Shown: positions 1-11,195, counted from the first letter of the stretch. The stretch is 64,000 nucleotides of DNA from Batkoa obscura (GCA_030770535.1 JASVEC010000002.1:310001-374000), one strand, 5' to 3'. Program-made: numbers and translations. The notes: generated from the letters alone by a model not told the origin.

Positions 1-312
1 CGATATTTCACAATAATAATAATTCATTAATTGAAGATACTGTAAGAGGAATTGGAGGCGCAATTTTAATAACATAGGTTATACTTTTTATGGATTATAA
101 ATACAACTTAAAGAAAGAAAGGCTTTCTAGTTTTATCACTGAGCCTATTTTTATTAAACTAATAGACCCATTAGATCCTTATATTGATTAGTATAATACC
201 AATATATTCAACTATTTACAAAAAACTGGTGGTTTTGTTCCCATAATACCTATAGAAGCCCATATCAAACTTTCAAAACCCATGGTTGAAGATAAACAAA
301 AGTCAGCTTAAT
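1..312 (+). pseudogene. 3' remnant of a membrane beta-propeller family gene (copy 1)
   Basis: The window opens inside this copy. In one frame it gives the transmembrane and cytosolic part of the family seen intact at 2621-4051: RGIGGAILI, then YKYNLKKE and SSFITEPIFIKLID, ending at a TAA at about 310-312. In-frame stops lie inside the membrane segment and in the tail (YID*YNT), so it is a pseudogene. The end of the tail is diverged from the intact paralogue. Only the 3' end is visible, so copy length and age cannot be judged. Confidence 0.7.
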
Positions 313-508
313 GATTTCAGTAGTGTCAAAATATGATGCCAATAATTGATTTATTTTGAAATACACTTTATAAATCAGAGCTTGATGAGTTATAATCTTT
401 TGTTTATTACATTCTTTATTATTAAAAAAACCAAATGCCACAAATTTCATAAACACTCTGTAGGCTCTAATCAGAGCTTTAGTTTTTGAAATAAATACTT
501 TTTAATGT

Positions 509-2412
509 TTGAGAACTGTTTTTATAAACACGTCCTTATACATATTTTTTATTAGTATTATATTTTGTAAGCTTGATACTATGGTACTAAGGCTAGATAA
601 TAATAGTTATATCATAGTGAAAGATGAATTAAACTATTTTAGGTCAATGTCTTACATGCCAAATGTAAACTTATCTAAAGAAAATAAGCGATTGTTTAAG
701 TTAGATTTAAAAAAGGGAATAAAGTTGATTGTTGATACTCTTGAATGGAAGTAATACAATATGAAAAACCCTCTTGATTTTTGTGACCCATATACCAATC
801 TTTTTTAATTGGAAATGATCCAACAATTTATTCTATTGATATAGCCCAGAGCCAATATTAGTTTATAGCTGTTTTGACATTGAAAAGAAAGGATGGTACG
901 ATATCTATTTTGCCAATGAACTCTATCATGAATACGAAATCTCTAATTCTAAAAGAGAACAGGTTCATTACGGTACATACCCTAATTTTATATTGTTACG
1001 GTAATCTATTTATTAACTTTATTAACTTTATTAACTTTATTAACTTTATTAACAATATTAATATTATCTAATATTGAAAATGAAGAATTAAAAACATTTT
1101 ATGAACCAAATGAAAATAGCTCTATATATTAACTATTTCTTAATGATTACTGACTGGTAAATGGAAATCCAGAAATCTTCAGTCTTTACTACATGATAAA
1201 ATTTACCTTTACGATTGACTTAAAATTAAGTGAGAACCTGCAGCAAATCAAGTGAATTTAATTAATCATTACAATGAAGTTAAAATTCAATCAACTAGAG
1301 CACAACAAAAAGAAACCATCAAGGGACTCATCAAGGTGATCCAGGAGAAAATAACTGTGAACATTAGGTTTAGTACTCTTTATAGCCTATAATTAGGTGC
1401 CACATGGCACTCCGAATGTATATAAATCTGACTCAGTTAACCAAATAAATATCAAACAATTATAAATAAAACTCACTTAGTATTCTTACTTTTGTTATTT
1501 TTAAACTTATCTTATTGACTATTAAATACTACCACAAGGTAATTGAATTTATGTTACCAAAGGATAAGAGGCAGCATCTAGAACGGAAGACTTCAGAAAA
1601 ACTAAGCCATTCCAGTGATGAAACTCAAAAACAACACTGATAACAAAACATACTATTTTGAAATTTCAAGCGATATTTCAAAACCAGTTAGTGATATTAA
1701 ATTAGCATGTTGATTAGATTTAATATCACATAAATTAGAAGAACGCAATATTAACTTTATGAGGTATTTAGAACTACCAATAATAAAGTCCAATCATTTT
1801 GGGTATTTTTCTTTTGATAATGATAATAGCATTCAAACTAAAATCCATGAGTTTTTATTTCGATCATTAGGCTTTAAGCCATCTAATAAAACAATCTGGT
1901 TCAATAGTAAGTGATGCTTTGCTACTTATAAGAATTATTTAACAAACTCTTTTAATTTTTTTAACTGATCTCAACTTGAGTATAGTAGTATGAAAAATAG
2001 TTCTAATTACATAAAGATCTTATTAAAAATTTAAATAGAGTTTAAATGTACAATTTAACTAATTGATAGCAAGTAGATGATATATTTTTAATGAGTAAGA
2101 ATAGTTCTATAAACGACATAATTGATGAAAATATTGGCTCATTAATTGGAGATAGTATAATTAGAATAGTAGTGTTACTATAGTAACAGTAGTTATTGTA
2201 TCAGTTAATTATAAACATAAGTTAAAGAAAAAAAGATCTCCAAGTTTTATTATTAAATCTACTTATATAGAATCAATTAATCTATTGGATACCAATAATT
2301 ATTATAATAGTACTGAAATTTTTGATCATTCAAGAGATTAGCAATGTTATTACCATACTATCGATAGAAACACACGATAAGAATCTATGAAATGTAAGGA
2401 TAAAAAGAAAGT
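509..2412 (+). pseudogene. Decayed membrane beta-propeller family gene (copy 2), interrupted
   Basis: Translations across three frames match the intact paralogue at 2621-4051 from the N-terminal hydrophobic segment (VLRLDNNSYIIVKDELNYF at about 581-640) to the cytosolic tail (PSFIIKSTYIESINLLD at about 2238-2290). There are several in-frame stops and frameshifts. The homology breaks at about 1150 (after EELKTFYEPNENSSIY) and resumes at about 1620 (DNKTYYFEISSD), so roughly 450-470 bp of unrelated DNA sits inside. A 9 bp tandem repeat (ATTAACTTT, about five units) lies at about 1008-1055. This is a host gene-family relic; no function is expected. Confidence 0.72.
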
Positions 2413-2620
2413 AAATTTATCATTCAAACTATAATAATTGATTGCCAAACAGCAATTACACTAAATAACTTTTAATCTATTTTTAAATTGGCCTAAAATA
2501 TATGATAAAATATGTTGCAATAGTATTTCAAATATTTAATTGCTAAAAATATTCTGCGGATTCTAATTGGATTTTACATTTCCCAAAACAAAAACAGTTA
2601 TTAAGATAGTTTTTTTAACC

Positions 2621-4051
2621 ATGTCTTTGTTTTTGTTTTTTGTTAGTCTTTTGTTTTATAGAACTAATGGAATAGCACCAAGAGTAGATGGTGGTAAATG
2701 TATTGTGGTAGAGGATGAATTGTATTATTTAGGTGGGATGACTTATATCCCGAATATAGATGTATTAGAATATAACAAACAGTTGTTTAAGTTGAATTTA
2801 AAAGAAGGGGTAAAGCTAGCTGTTAACATCGCAGAATGGGAGGCATATAATATGACAAATTCACCGGACTTTCGGTATCCATTAACTAAGATGTTTTATA
2901 TTGGAGATAAAATATTAGTTCACTTTGATGGATACAGATCAGAACCAGCATTATCTTACAATAGCTTTAATATTGAAAACAAAGATTGGTTTGATGAATA
3001 TTATATTAATGAATTTTACCATGAATACAATATATCTATTTCTAAAAAAAAATCCATTGACTATGATCCCCACTTTAATGTGTTACAAGATGAACACAAT
3101 TTAAATAAGTTTTATATTACTAATGTATTTTATCTGCCAACTCTACCAACAAAGTTAATATCATTTGATATCAAAACTAAAGAAATGAAAACAATTCATG
3201 AATCAAATAAAGGCTATTCAATATATCAACAGTTTATTAATAATAATAAATTATACTTTTTTGAACGATCAAGAGAATCTACAAATACATTTAGTGACAT
3301 CAAGATATTAAACGAATTAGATTTATCATCACGTAAGATACAAAAACACAAAATGGACTTTTTAAAACATTTGAGATTATCAGTAATAAAATCCAATGAT
3401 TCTGCTTATTTTATTTTGAATCCTGGTGGTAATTCCACAGCTGAAATTCATAAGTTTGATTTTCAATCATCGGAGTTTAAACAAGTAAGTAAAACAGTTC
3501 TATTTAATGGTCAAGAGTGTTTTACCACTTATAAAAACTATTTGATAAGCTCCCTTGGTTATTATAAAATTAGCACGTACGCTGGTAAAAATAATATAAA
3601 TACACATCCTCATGACTATTCTTTAGAAAGTTCAAATAAAGTTCAAATTTACAATTTAACTAGTTGGGAACAAGTACAGGGCATACCTTCAAAGAAAAGC
3701 GAAGTCAATGAGATAAAAGAAACCAGCAAAAAGGATTATATAGGCGTCATAAGTGATAATGATAATACCAGCATGCTAATTAGAGGAACTTTAAGTGGAA
3801 TAGGCTTAGTAATATTAATAACAGCAGTTATAGTATTTATAGTATACAAACACAAATTAAGAAAAAATAAACCTCCAAGTTTTATTATCGATCCTATTTT
3901 TATTGAACCGATTGACCTATCAGATGTCCAAAATAATTATTATAATACAGAAATTTTTAGCCATTCACAAGAAATCGATGAAGCTATTACAATGTTGCGT
4001 ATAAAAACATATATCAAAGCTTCAGGAGCAACGGATGGAAATAAAGAATAA
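2621..4051 (+). CDS. Single-pass membrane protein with kelch/beta-propeller-like ectodomain (intact copy 3)
   Basis: The only undamaged member of the family here, 476 aa. The open frame extends upstream to a TTG at 2567, but I place the start at the ATG at 2621: decayed copy 4 keeps an ATG at the matching place (4230), and the product then begins directly with a hydrophobic signal segment (MSLFLFFVSLLFY). The ectodomain (about 20-385) has recurrent blocks such as VVEDELYYLGGMTYIP, LISFDIKTKEM and NNNKLYFFE, suggestive of kelch-like blades, plus several N-x-S/T sites. One membrane helix lies at about 390-411, followed by basic YKHKLRKNK and a cytosolic tail of about 60 residues with NYYNTEIFSHSQEIDEA. 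The topology suggests a type I surface receptor or adhesion protein; ligand and pathway are unknown. No intron is evident. I recognise the architecture, not a named family. Confidence 0.75.
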   Translation: MSLFLFFVSLLFYRTNGIAPRVDGGKCIVVEDELYYLGGMTYIPNIDVLEYNKQLFKLNLKEGVKLAVNIAEWEAYNMTNSPDFRYPLTKMFYIGDKILVHFDGYRSEPALSYNSFNIENKDWFDEYYINEFYHEYNISISKKKSIDYDPHFNVLQDEHNLNKFYITNVFYLPTLPTKLISFDIKTKEMKTIHESNKGYSIYQQFINNNKLYFFERSRESTNTFSDIKILNELDLSSRKIQKHKMDFLKHLRLSVIKSNDSAYFILNPGGNSTAEIHKFDFQSSEFKQVSKTVLFNGQECFTTYKNYLISSLGYYKISTYAGKNNINTHPHDYSLESSNKVQIYNLTSWEQVQGIPSKKSEVNEIKETSKKDYIGVISDNDNTSMLIRGTLSGIGLVILITAVIVFIVYKHKLRKNKPPSFIIDPIFIEPIDLSDVQNNYYNTEIFSHSQEIDEAITMLRIKTYIKASGATDGNKE

Positions 4052-4229
4052 GCAAGTTAATAATTTTAATGATGTTGGCATTTTTATCTCTAGCATTTCT
4101 GTTAAATTAGTTTTAATAAATTTTCAAGTTGACTTTAAATCAATGTAATAAAATAGGCTGAAATAACTCCTGAGGTACCCAATTGCTAGAAATGCTCTTT
4201 AGATTCTAATTGGCATCTTACCTTTTTCT

Positions 4230-5661
4230 ATGTTTTTAATTTTGTTTTTTGCTGATCTTTTATTTTATGGAACCAATATGACAATACCGAGAGCACGGGA
4301 TACTAATTGTATTATAGTAAAAATGAACTATAATATTCACAAGAGTTTATTGATATACCGAATGTAAGTATATAAGAACACAATAAAGAATTGTTTAAGT
4401 TAGATTTAAACAAAGGAATAAAGTTAGTTATCAATACTACGGAAAGGGGAGTATGTAATACAACAAACCCGTTAGAGTCTCATAACTCAGGAAGCAAATT
4501 GTTTTCTGTTGAAAATAAAACATTATTACACTTTTCTCGATATAGTTCGAGTCCAGTGTTAGCATATAGTCGTTTTGATATTGAAAGGAAAGAATGGTAT
4601 GGTAAACGCACTACTAATGGATTTTATTATAAGTATAATATGCCAATTTCTGAAAAAAGGACTTTAAAGAGTACTAGCATGTTCAATATTTTGCAAGACG
4701 AATATAACTTAAATAAATTTCATTTTACTTGTATATGATTCATCAATTTTCTCATCAAAATTAATATCATTCAATATCGAAACTAAAGAAATGAAGGCAA
4801 TTTATGAATCAAACACAGCTTACTTTATTGACCAGCAATCCATTAATGATAATAAGCTATACTTTTATGAAAGATCAAGAAATTTTTTAGGTCTAATTAA
4901 TAATGTATAGCTGCTATTATATGAATTGAATTCAATACCATGTAAAGTGCAAATCTATAAAATTAATTTCACGGGAATCAGAATCCTTTATACAATAAAA
5001 TACAATCATTCAGCTTATATTATTATATATACCAGGAGTAGTGCTCACAGTGACGTTTACAAGTTTTAGTTTCAAGCATCAACTTTTAGACAATTAAATA
5101 GTACGATTTTCTTTAAAAAATTTGATATTTGACTACCTACAAGGATTATTCAATAAGCTCTCTGGATTACTACCTAACTAATAATCAAGGGTATGATAAC
5201 ATGATAAGTACCTTTCGTCCTAGGCACCTTTTGAAGGGTTCAAATTGAGTTTATATTTATAATTTAACTAGCTGAGAACAGTTAGATAATATGTCTTCAT
5301 TAAATAAAAATGAAGATAAAAAGATAAAAGTAAAAGATAACCCTACTCGCACTATAAATAACAATAGCAGTAACTGATCAATAGAAGATGTTACAGGAAG
5401 AATAATAGGCGTAATTCTAATAGTGTTGGTCATTATATTTATAGTATACAAGTATAAATTAAGAAGAAAAGGCCCCCAAGCTTTCTTATTGATCCAATTC
5501 ATATAAAACTAATTAATATATAAGGTACTAACAGTAACTATTATAATACTGAAACATTCAGTTATTCGCGAGAGATCAGTGATATCATTAAGATCCTACT
5601 GATAGAAATAAGTGTTGAAGTTTTAAAAGCCCTAGATGTAAATAAAGAAAAAGCAACATAA
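4230..5661 (+). pseudogene. Decayed membrane beta-propeller family gene (copy 4)
   Basis: Tandem neighbour of the intact copy, same strand, 178 bp downstream. The upstream leader matches copy 3 (AATTGCTA, GATTCTAATTGG), so the duplication included promoter-proximal DNA. The best-kept part is 4391-4735 (LFKLDLNKGIKLVINTTERG, ..., FNILQDEYNLNKFHFT). After that, frames change repeatedly and stops occur. The membrane segment (IIGVILIVLVIIFIVYKYKLRRK, split here as two blocks, at about 5398-5470) and the tail ending at about 5661 are still recognisable. Confidence 0.72.
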
Positions 5662-5806
5662 TTCAAATAACACTGCAATTTTTATTTACTATTTTTTTAA
5701 AAATATTTATTCCATCTGTTTTAAACCAATTTTTAAGCTTTCAAATAGGCTTTCAGTTAATATTAAACATGAAGATTAAACTTTTGTAATATTTAATACT
5801 AAAAAA

Positions 5807-5912
5807 TATTTGGAGTTGTTTTTTATGGCTTCATTACTTTTTCTATCTTTTAAGCATTATTTGAGCGGAAAAATTGTTAGTAAAAATTTTAAATATAAAA
5901 ACACATTCAAAT
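5807..5912 (+). mobile_element. MITE-like element copy 1, degraded ends
   Basis: Contains the family core GGCTTCATTACTTTTTC, a hairpin, and GTTAGTAAAA. The termini are worn (TTGGAGTTGT at left, ACACATTCAAATA at right). It lies just 3' of propeller copy 4. Confidence 0.75.
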
Positions 5913-5989
5913 AATTAATGTTTAACAATAGAATTTAATATAAAATAAAATTATTTTAGAAATAATGTAATATTATCTTTCTTTACTTA

Positions 5990-7390
5990 TATAAATCAGA
6001 GATCAATAATAAAGTTTAGGAACCTTTCTTTTTTAAATTTAAATTCATACATTATAATACTATACTAGCTGTTATTAAAATTACTCCATCTATTCGACCT
6101 ACAATATCCTTATTAGTAAATTAGTGTTATTGCTATTTATCATTTCCATGGGATTTTCTATTACTTTTGTATTTCTGTTGTTATAATCATTTAATAGGGA
6201 TATATCATCTAATTGTTTCCAAGTATTTGATATATATAAATACTTGAGTTTTATTTGAGCTTTGATTTATCCTTATTTCAATAGTAATGGGAGTATTTTT
6301 TTTAACTTCATTATTTTTTCCGTTTTTTAAGAGCTATTTAAGTAGAAAATTAGTAAAATTCTTAAACACAAAAATATATCCTCAATATTGCTTGTTACAT
6401 TAATAAATTTATAAAGGCCAATACTATTGTAGCTAAATGAATTTATCGAATGATTTTTATAAATAGTAACACGTCCACAACTACCTGATATTACTGGTTT
6501 GTTTGTTCAAAATCAAAAGATTGAAAGGAAAACTTATAAATTTCAGCTTCAGCATCATCGCCATCTGAATTAAAATAAGCAGAATGATTCCGTTTTGGGA
6601 TTGATATATAAGGACATTCTGTAAAACCAGTTTCATATCTTTTTATTTTATATTATGTTAAATTTAATTCATACAATACTTTATCGTTGAATCCTAATCT
6701 TAAGTTACCTGACTTTTCAAAAAATACAATTTATTATTATGAAGTTATTTTATATGTGACCTTTTTTTGATTGACAAATTGTTTTCGCTTTGGTTTGAAT
6801 GTCAAATGATATCGATTTTGTTGATAAAAGTTATGACAGCTGTATTTCATTAGCAATATAGAATTTATTTAAATTCTCGTTACCTTATAAAATACCAATG
6901 TGTTAAGTGTATTATGTATCTTTTATTTCTGAGCCAGATATGTTATATTCCTGAATAAACTTTTGATGAGAGATTCGCCATACTATTCCTTCTTTTCAAT
7001 ATCAATCAAAGTTTAGGATTTCATTTAAAGTATTACTATGAAAATGCACGACTGTATCATTTGGTATATATATCATATTGGTATACGGCTCGAGGAACCT
7101 TAATGAATCATTTTGTGCGCCTCCCATTCCATAGCACTATTAAGTAACTTTACCCCTTTTTTAAAATCTAATTTAAAAGCTATTTATTTTCTTCATCTAT
7201 AACTATATTCGGTATTCAAATATAACCACCTAAATAATACAATTTGTCTTCCACTACCGATGCGTCCACCAACAAATAATCTTAGAATTATCACATTAAC
7301 TCTACAGAGTAATAAATTAACAAAAAATAAAAAGTCAACACAATAAAAATAAAAAGGATTGAGATTGTCTTCTCATATAAAGTTTGGATA
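5990..7390 (-). pseudogene. Decayed membrane beta-propeller family gene (copy 5), split by a MITE
   Basis: Read on the minus strand. The N-terminal block (VDASVVEDKLYYLGGY at about 7215-7265) and middle blocks (SDSAYFNS, AEAEIYKFSFQS at about 6510-6600) match the intact paralogue. The membrane and tail part (GRIDGVILITASIVL, then NLNLKKKG) continues at about 6000-6110. A MITE copy at 6286-6388 sits between the two parts. Stops and frameshifts are numerous. It is convergent with copies 1-4, so the cluster contains an inverted member. Confidence 0.68.
6286..6388 (+). mobile_element. MITE-like element copy 2, inside propeller copy 5
   Basis: Starts with ATGGGAGTATTTTTTTTAA and ends with AAATATATCCTCAATA. 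The core CTTCATTATTTTTTCCG is present. It interrupts the homology of decayed gene copy 5, so it inserted after that copy arose. Confidence 0.78.
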
Positions 7391-8886
7391 TTTTTTAAAT
7401 GACCATGTGGCCACAGTTATCATCTTTAACAATAAAAATAGTTGCTATTTGGAGCTTGTGGAGTAGCATAGTTAAAGGGATTAAATTGGAAAGAATGGAT
7501 TAGATTTGAATTTATTTGTTTCATGAACCAGAAACATCAAATTACTCCTCTTCTACAGTCTTTGGAATTTGAACTATAAACAAAAGTAAGTTTATCACAT
7601 ATGTTTTTTAAATTATTTAAATAATCTGCTTTTAAAAGTTTATAGAAAATAATAAGTGGCAAACAAAAATATAAAATTTGTACCAATATCAAATACTATG
7701 GCAATATACAATAGTTGATATAGCAATTATAAGCCAAACATGTAAGAGTTAAACCTGTAGCTCTATTTTGGTTAAAGAACTTTGCCTTTGTTTTCTTATA
7801 ATTAGGATTTTACTTTTATTGGGCATTTGGTACTCTTTTTAAAAACCTTTAAAAAGGTCGAAATCCTCAAGTTCTTTGCTAGTAAAGAATGAACACAAGA
7901 ATTAGAAGGCAAGAAGCGGAGAACTGGGCTTCCTAGTCAGGGCTTCCTTTCCGCTGGTATTTCCAGAAAGCCTGATAAAGGAGTAAAAGAACTATTAGTG
8001 CTAAATAGTTTTACTACCCAATAGCTTTTCAGGAAAAAAAAGAAAACTGATTGCTTTAAACTAGACATATTGTTCCTCTTGGATCTTATAAAAGATTAAC
8101 TTTAATAAATTTTCTCCAAACATGTAAGCTTGTTTTTTTTTAAATTGAATCCACTGCCTTTTCCTCTAAAAATTACCTATTGAAAAATATTAATCCTACT
8201 ACAAAAGCTATTTTACATTGCATATTTCCTTTTTTTTAAACAGCTCAAAATGTAACAACCATTATCTGAATTTTAAGTAAGAAAATCTGCATGTCAACTT
8301 TGAGATAGTTTATTTTACTAAAAGAATTGTATATTACATTTGTATTCATTATAAATGCTTTTAGATATTATGGTATTTGAATTTAATAGTTAAAATTAGA
8401 TCCAGGAAAACCACTTGGAGAAAGCAAGGGTAAATTATAAAATATTATTGAAAAAACAATTGGTTATAATACATATCCTTGACTGACCTCGATTAGCTGC
8501 GCCTGGCATTTCTATCATACTTGTCCTTACACCAAACCTTTTTTATGCCTATTGACATGCACCTTATATATTAAATATCCATAATACTTCCAATTAATAT
8601 CAAATTATATCATCCAATGCCTCCTCACACTATCCTATCTTCGGATTTCTTTATACAAAATGTAAGTTCAAGTCATTAAGTACGATCTATTGAAATTAAA
8701 CCTAGTAAAACTGAATTAGAATTTTTTGGGAATTGTTTGATTTCTCTTTTTCCTTAACTTTACCATCTCTACTTGATCTGGTTATCAATCAGACTAATAT
8801 CTTTTTTTCCTCCGTTAATAAAGCATTTAGAGTTGTTCCTTCAAGTTTCTTAAGAAAATAACTGATTTACTTCTATATTACAATCA
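7391..8886. other. Intergenic AT-rich desert with one GC-richer patch
   Basis: No credible coding region on either strand. The only contrast is a locally GC-richer stretch at about 7905-7985 that can fold: CAGGGCTT at 7938-7945 pairs with AAAGCCTG at 7967-7974 around a small inner hairpin, and GGGCTTCC is directly repeated. I cannot assign it to a known RNA. Confidence 0.5.
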
Positions 8887-8984
8887 TATGGGTTTTTTCG
8901 GCTTCATCACTTTTCTCTTTTAGATGCTATTTGAACAGGAAAGTTGTTATTAAAATTCTTAAAAACAAAATACATTCACCTTAT
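8887..8984 (+). mobile_element. MITE-like element copy 3, diverged
   Basis: TATGGGTTTTTTCGGCTTCATCAC at left (core shared with the family) and AAAATACATTCACCTTATA at right. The hairpin arms are partly eroded. It lies between genes. Confidence 0.72.
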
Positions 8985-10802
8985 ATGGCTTTCAAGTTTA
9001 TACGTGTTAATAAAATGAGTAATACTTCTTTCTTTACCAATTTTTATATTCCTATAAATTTAAATTGATAGCTTTTATTTGATAGTAACATTAAAAATAT
9101 ACTCTATTGTTTACTACTTTAAAAATCAAAATTAGTGTGTAATCTTATTACTAATATTCAATTCTTATCATTTATAAATTACTGTTTTACATATTCAAAG
9201 GAGCGTTACAATATTTTCAGAGTACTATATTAATTTTTTGAAGTTTGAAAGAATATAAACATAAATTATACACAAAACTTGTACTATAATTAACCTTTAA
9301 AGAAATTTAGTTATAATATTAAATGAGCTAAAATGTAGATAAGTAAACGCATTATAATTCTTCAATAGCATATTGAATACTTTCAAACTGGTATACAGTA
9401 TTTATTTATCGCTTTAAGTAAATAAATCTTCTTAAGCTTACAACGTTCGAATCTAATAACTGTATACAAGAAACAAATATCAATTGATTTAAATTTACAT
9501 GACATACTCATGAGATACCATTAATTATAAATCATTATTATAAAATCATAAAAATAGAAAGTATCTATCAACCGAATGAATTACTAACATGCAATGTACA
9601 TTTACATTTTTAGAAATCTGCGTTTATTCTAAATTTACAAATTAATAACAACACTACTTTTAACCTAAGTTTGAAATATTAGGTAATCTAGAATTTGATA
9701 TAAAAAAGCACAAATTATGCTAAGTGTAAACCATTTTATAGACTATTTATAGCAAAACGAATATTAACAAAACCTTTATTTGTATAAAGTGTCCAAGGAG
9801 TTAAAATATGGATCTTATTATAGAAAAAAATGGCAAATTTATTTTAGCTAGCCGCCTTTATTAAAGTCAAATTAATATAACAACAAGAATAACTTTTATT
9901 AATATCCACTTTATTAATATTTTTTATTTTTTGCTACCTTTTCAAATTTGTAAATTTACGATTTTATTCTGAGTTCTTATAATTTATTATTGTTATACTT
10001 AGATCCCCCATATTTAAAATTTAGTACCATTTCAATACAAACTAGAGTTTATCTTTGAACATCACAGAGCAATATAAATATATTTTTGTATTTAACACAC
10101 TATTTCAAGAGTTCATATCAAGAATTAAATAAAATGTATTAACAGAGAACAAAACTATCAACCTTATGATTTTAATTAATAAGCCTAATAAAATTGCTAA
10201 CCCATCGGGTAATTTAATATTGAATCTTACAAATAGCTAGTAAGAAACCTAATAGAGAGAAATAATTAGACGCGGCAGAATTAGCTGGCTAAATTACCAA
10301 AGTAAAAGCTGTGTTGGTTAAGTGAAAGTTAAAAATTTACCGCTCCAATATGAACCCAGTTTCTGTTGAGCTTAATTAACATATCAAACGATCTCTAATA
10401 CTCATTAATATCCTACCCCTCATTTTTAAGCTTTCCCATTAGATAACCAAGCATTAAATAAATATAAGATCAGGATCTTAACAAAGTTTAATGCTAAAGC
10501 TTAAAGTCAAATACAATAGATTTTATGGAGGTTTTATAGAAGGATATCAACATAAAATGGCCTCTTAAAGGTACTTTACGATAGATTATTTAATCCATCT
10601 ATTATATGTGGCAAAATGATTAAGCCATCACTATTATTCATACAAAAACCATATTAATTGCTATTGAATTTAAAAACAATACTATTAAATAAATTAATTT
10701 GAACATAGTTTAAATAAAACAAACTTTTTAAAATGAAATTTATTAAATGGAATTACATGAAAGTGGAGCGAAAAAGGGTTAAATAAATTTAGAGAAATAA
10801 AA
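8985..10802. other. Intergenic desert 3' of the first homeodomain gene
   Basis: AT-rich sequence. No open frame with credible composition, no repeat that I could match, and no RNA gene recognised. Confidence 0.5.
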
Positions 10803-11195
10803 CTAAAATTGAAGAATTTTGCAGCTGTTCATAGTTGACGCCCAATAATGAGATAATACTTTTTTCGAACTTGGGTTGTCGTTTTGAATGTTCATTCTAC
10901 TGGTCTCTGGTGATGATCTCTCAGAGCTAATTGAACTTACATCAGAGCTTTCGTATAAATCTTTGCTTTTAACATTCAAATGTGCCAAGTTAGCTGTAGT
11001 TGATTGTGCCTCCCTAACATCTTTAGCTCTACGATTTTGGAACCAAATTTGCACTTTTCGTTGTTCTATTCCCATCCTTAAAGCCAACTCTTTACGTACT
11101 CTTAAGCACGGCCTTGGGCTTTCTTTATATAAAGTTTCTAAAATATTGATATGACTTTTTGCTAATCTAAAACGAGATTCCTGTGTTTGCTGCAT
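10803..11195 (-). CDS. Homeodomain transcription factor (small, paralogue of the gene at 58151)
   Basis: A 130 aa single-exon protein starting at a true ATG. The homeodomain covers about residues 5-62: helix 1 around FRLAKSHINILETLY, and recognition helix QRKVQIWFQNRRAK at 45-58 with W51, F52, Q53, N54 and R56, the DNA-contact set of typical (non-TALE) homeodomains. The linker is Ser/Glu-rich. The C-terminus (KKVLSHYWASTMNSCKILQF) is shared with the paralogue at 58151-58570 (KQRISEYWMTTMSCSKVIPY) and is otherwise unknown to me. A TATA-like TATAAATAC lies about 75 bp upstream. It is isolated: no other gene lies within 3.4 kb downstream or about 5.8 kb upstream. Expected to act in the nucleus; targets unknown. 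Confidence 0.9.
   Translation of the reverse strand: MQQTQESRFRLAKSHINILETLYKESPRPCLRVRKELALRMGIEQRKVQIWFQNRRAKDVREAQSTTANLAHLNVKSKDLYESSDVSSISSERSSPETSRMNIQNDNPSSKKVLSHYWASTMNSCKILQF

Noticed and set aside
2567-2620. Upstream extension of the intact propeller gene to a TTG codon
   Set aside because: Eukaryotic initiation at TTG is unlikely, the ATG at 2621 has a counterpart in copy 4 at 4230, and the signal segment starts there.
10888-11154. 88-codon plus-strand frame
   Set aside because: Fully antisense to the homeodomain gene, whose motif is unambiguous.
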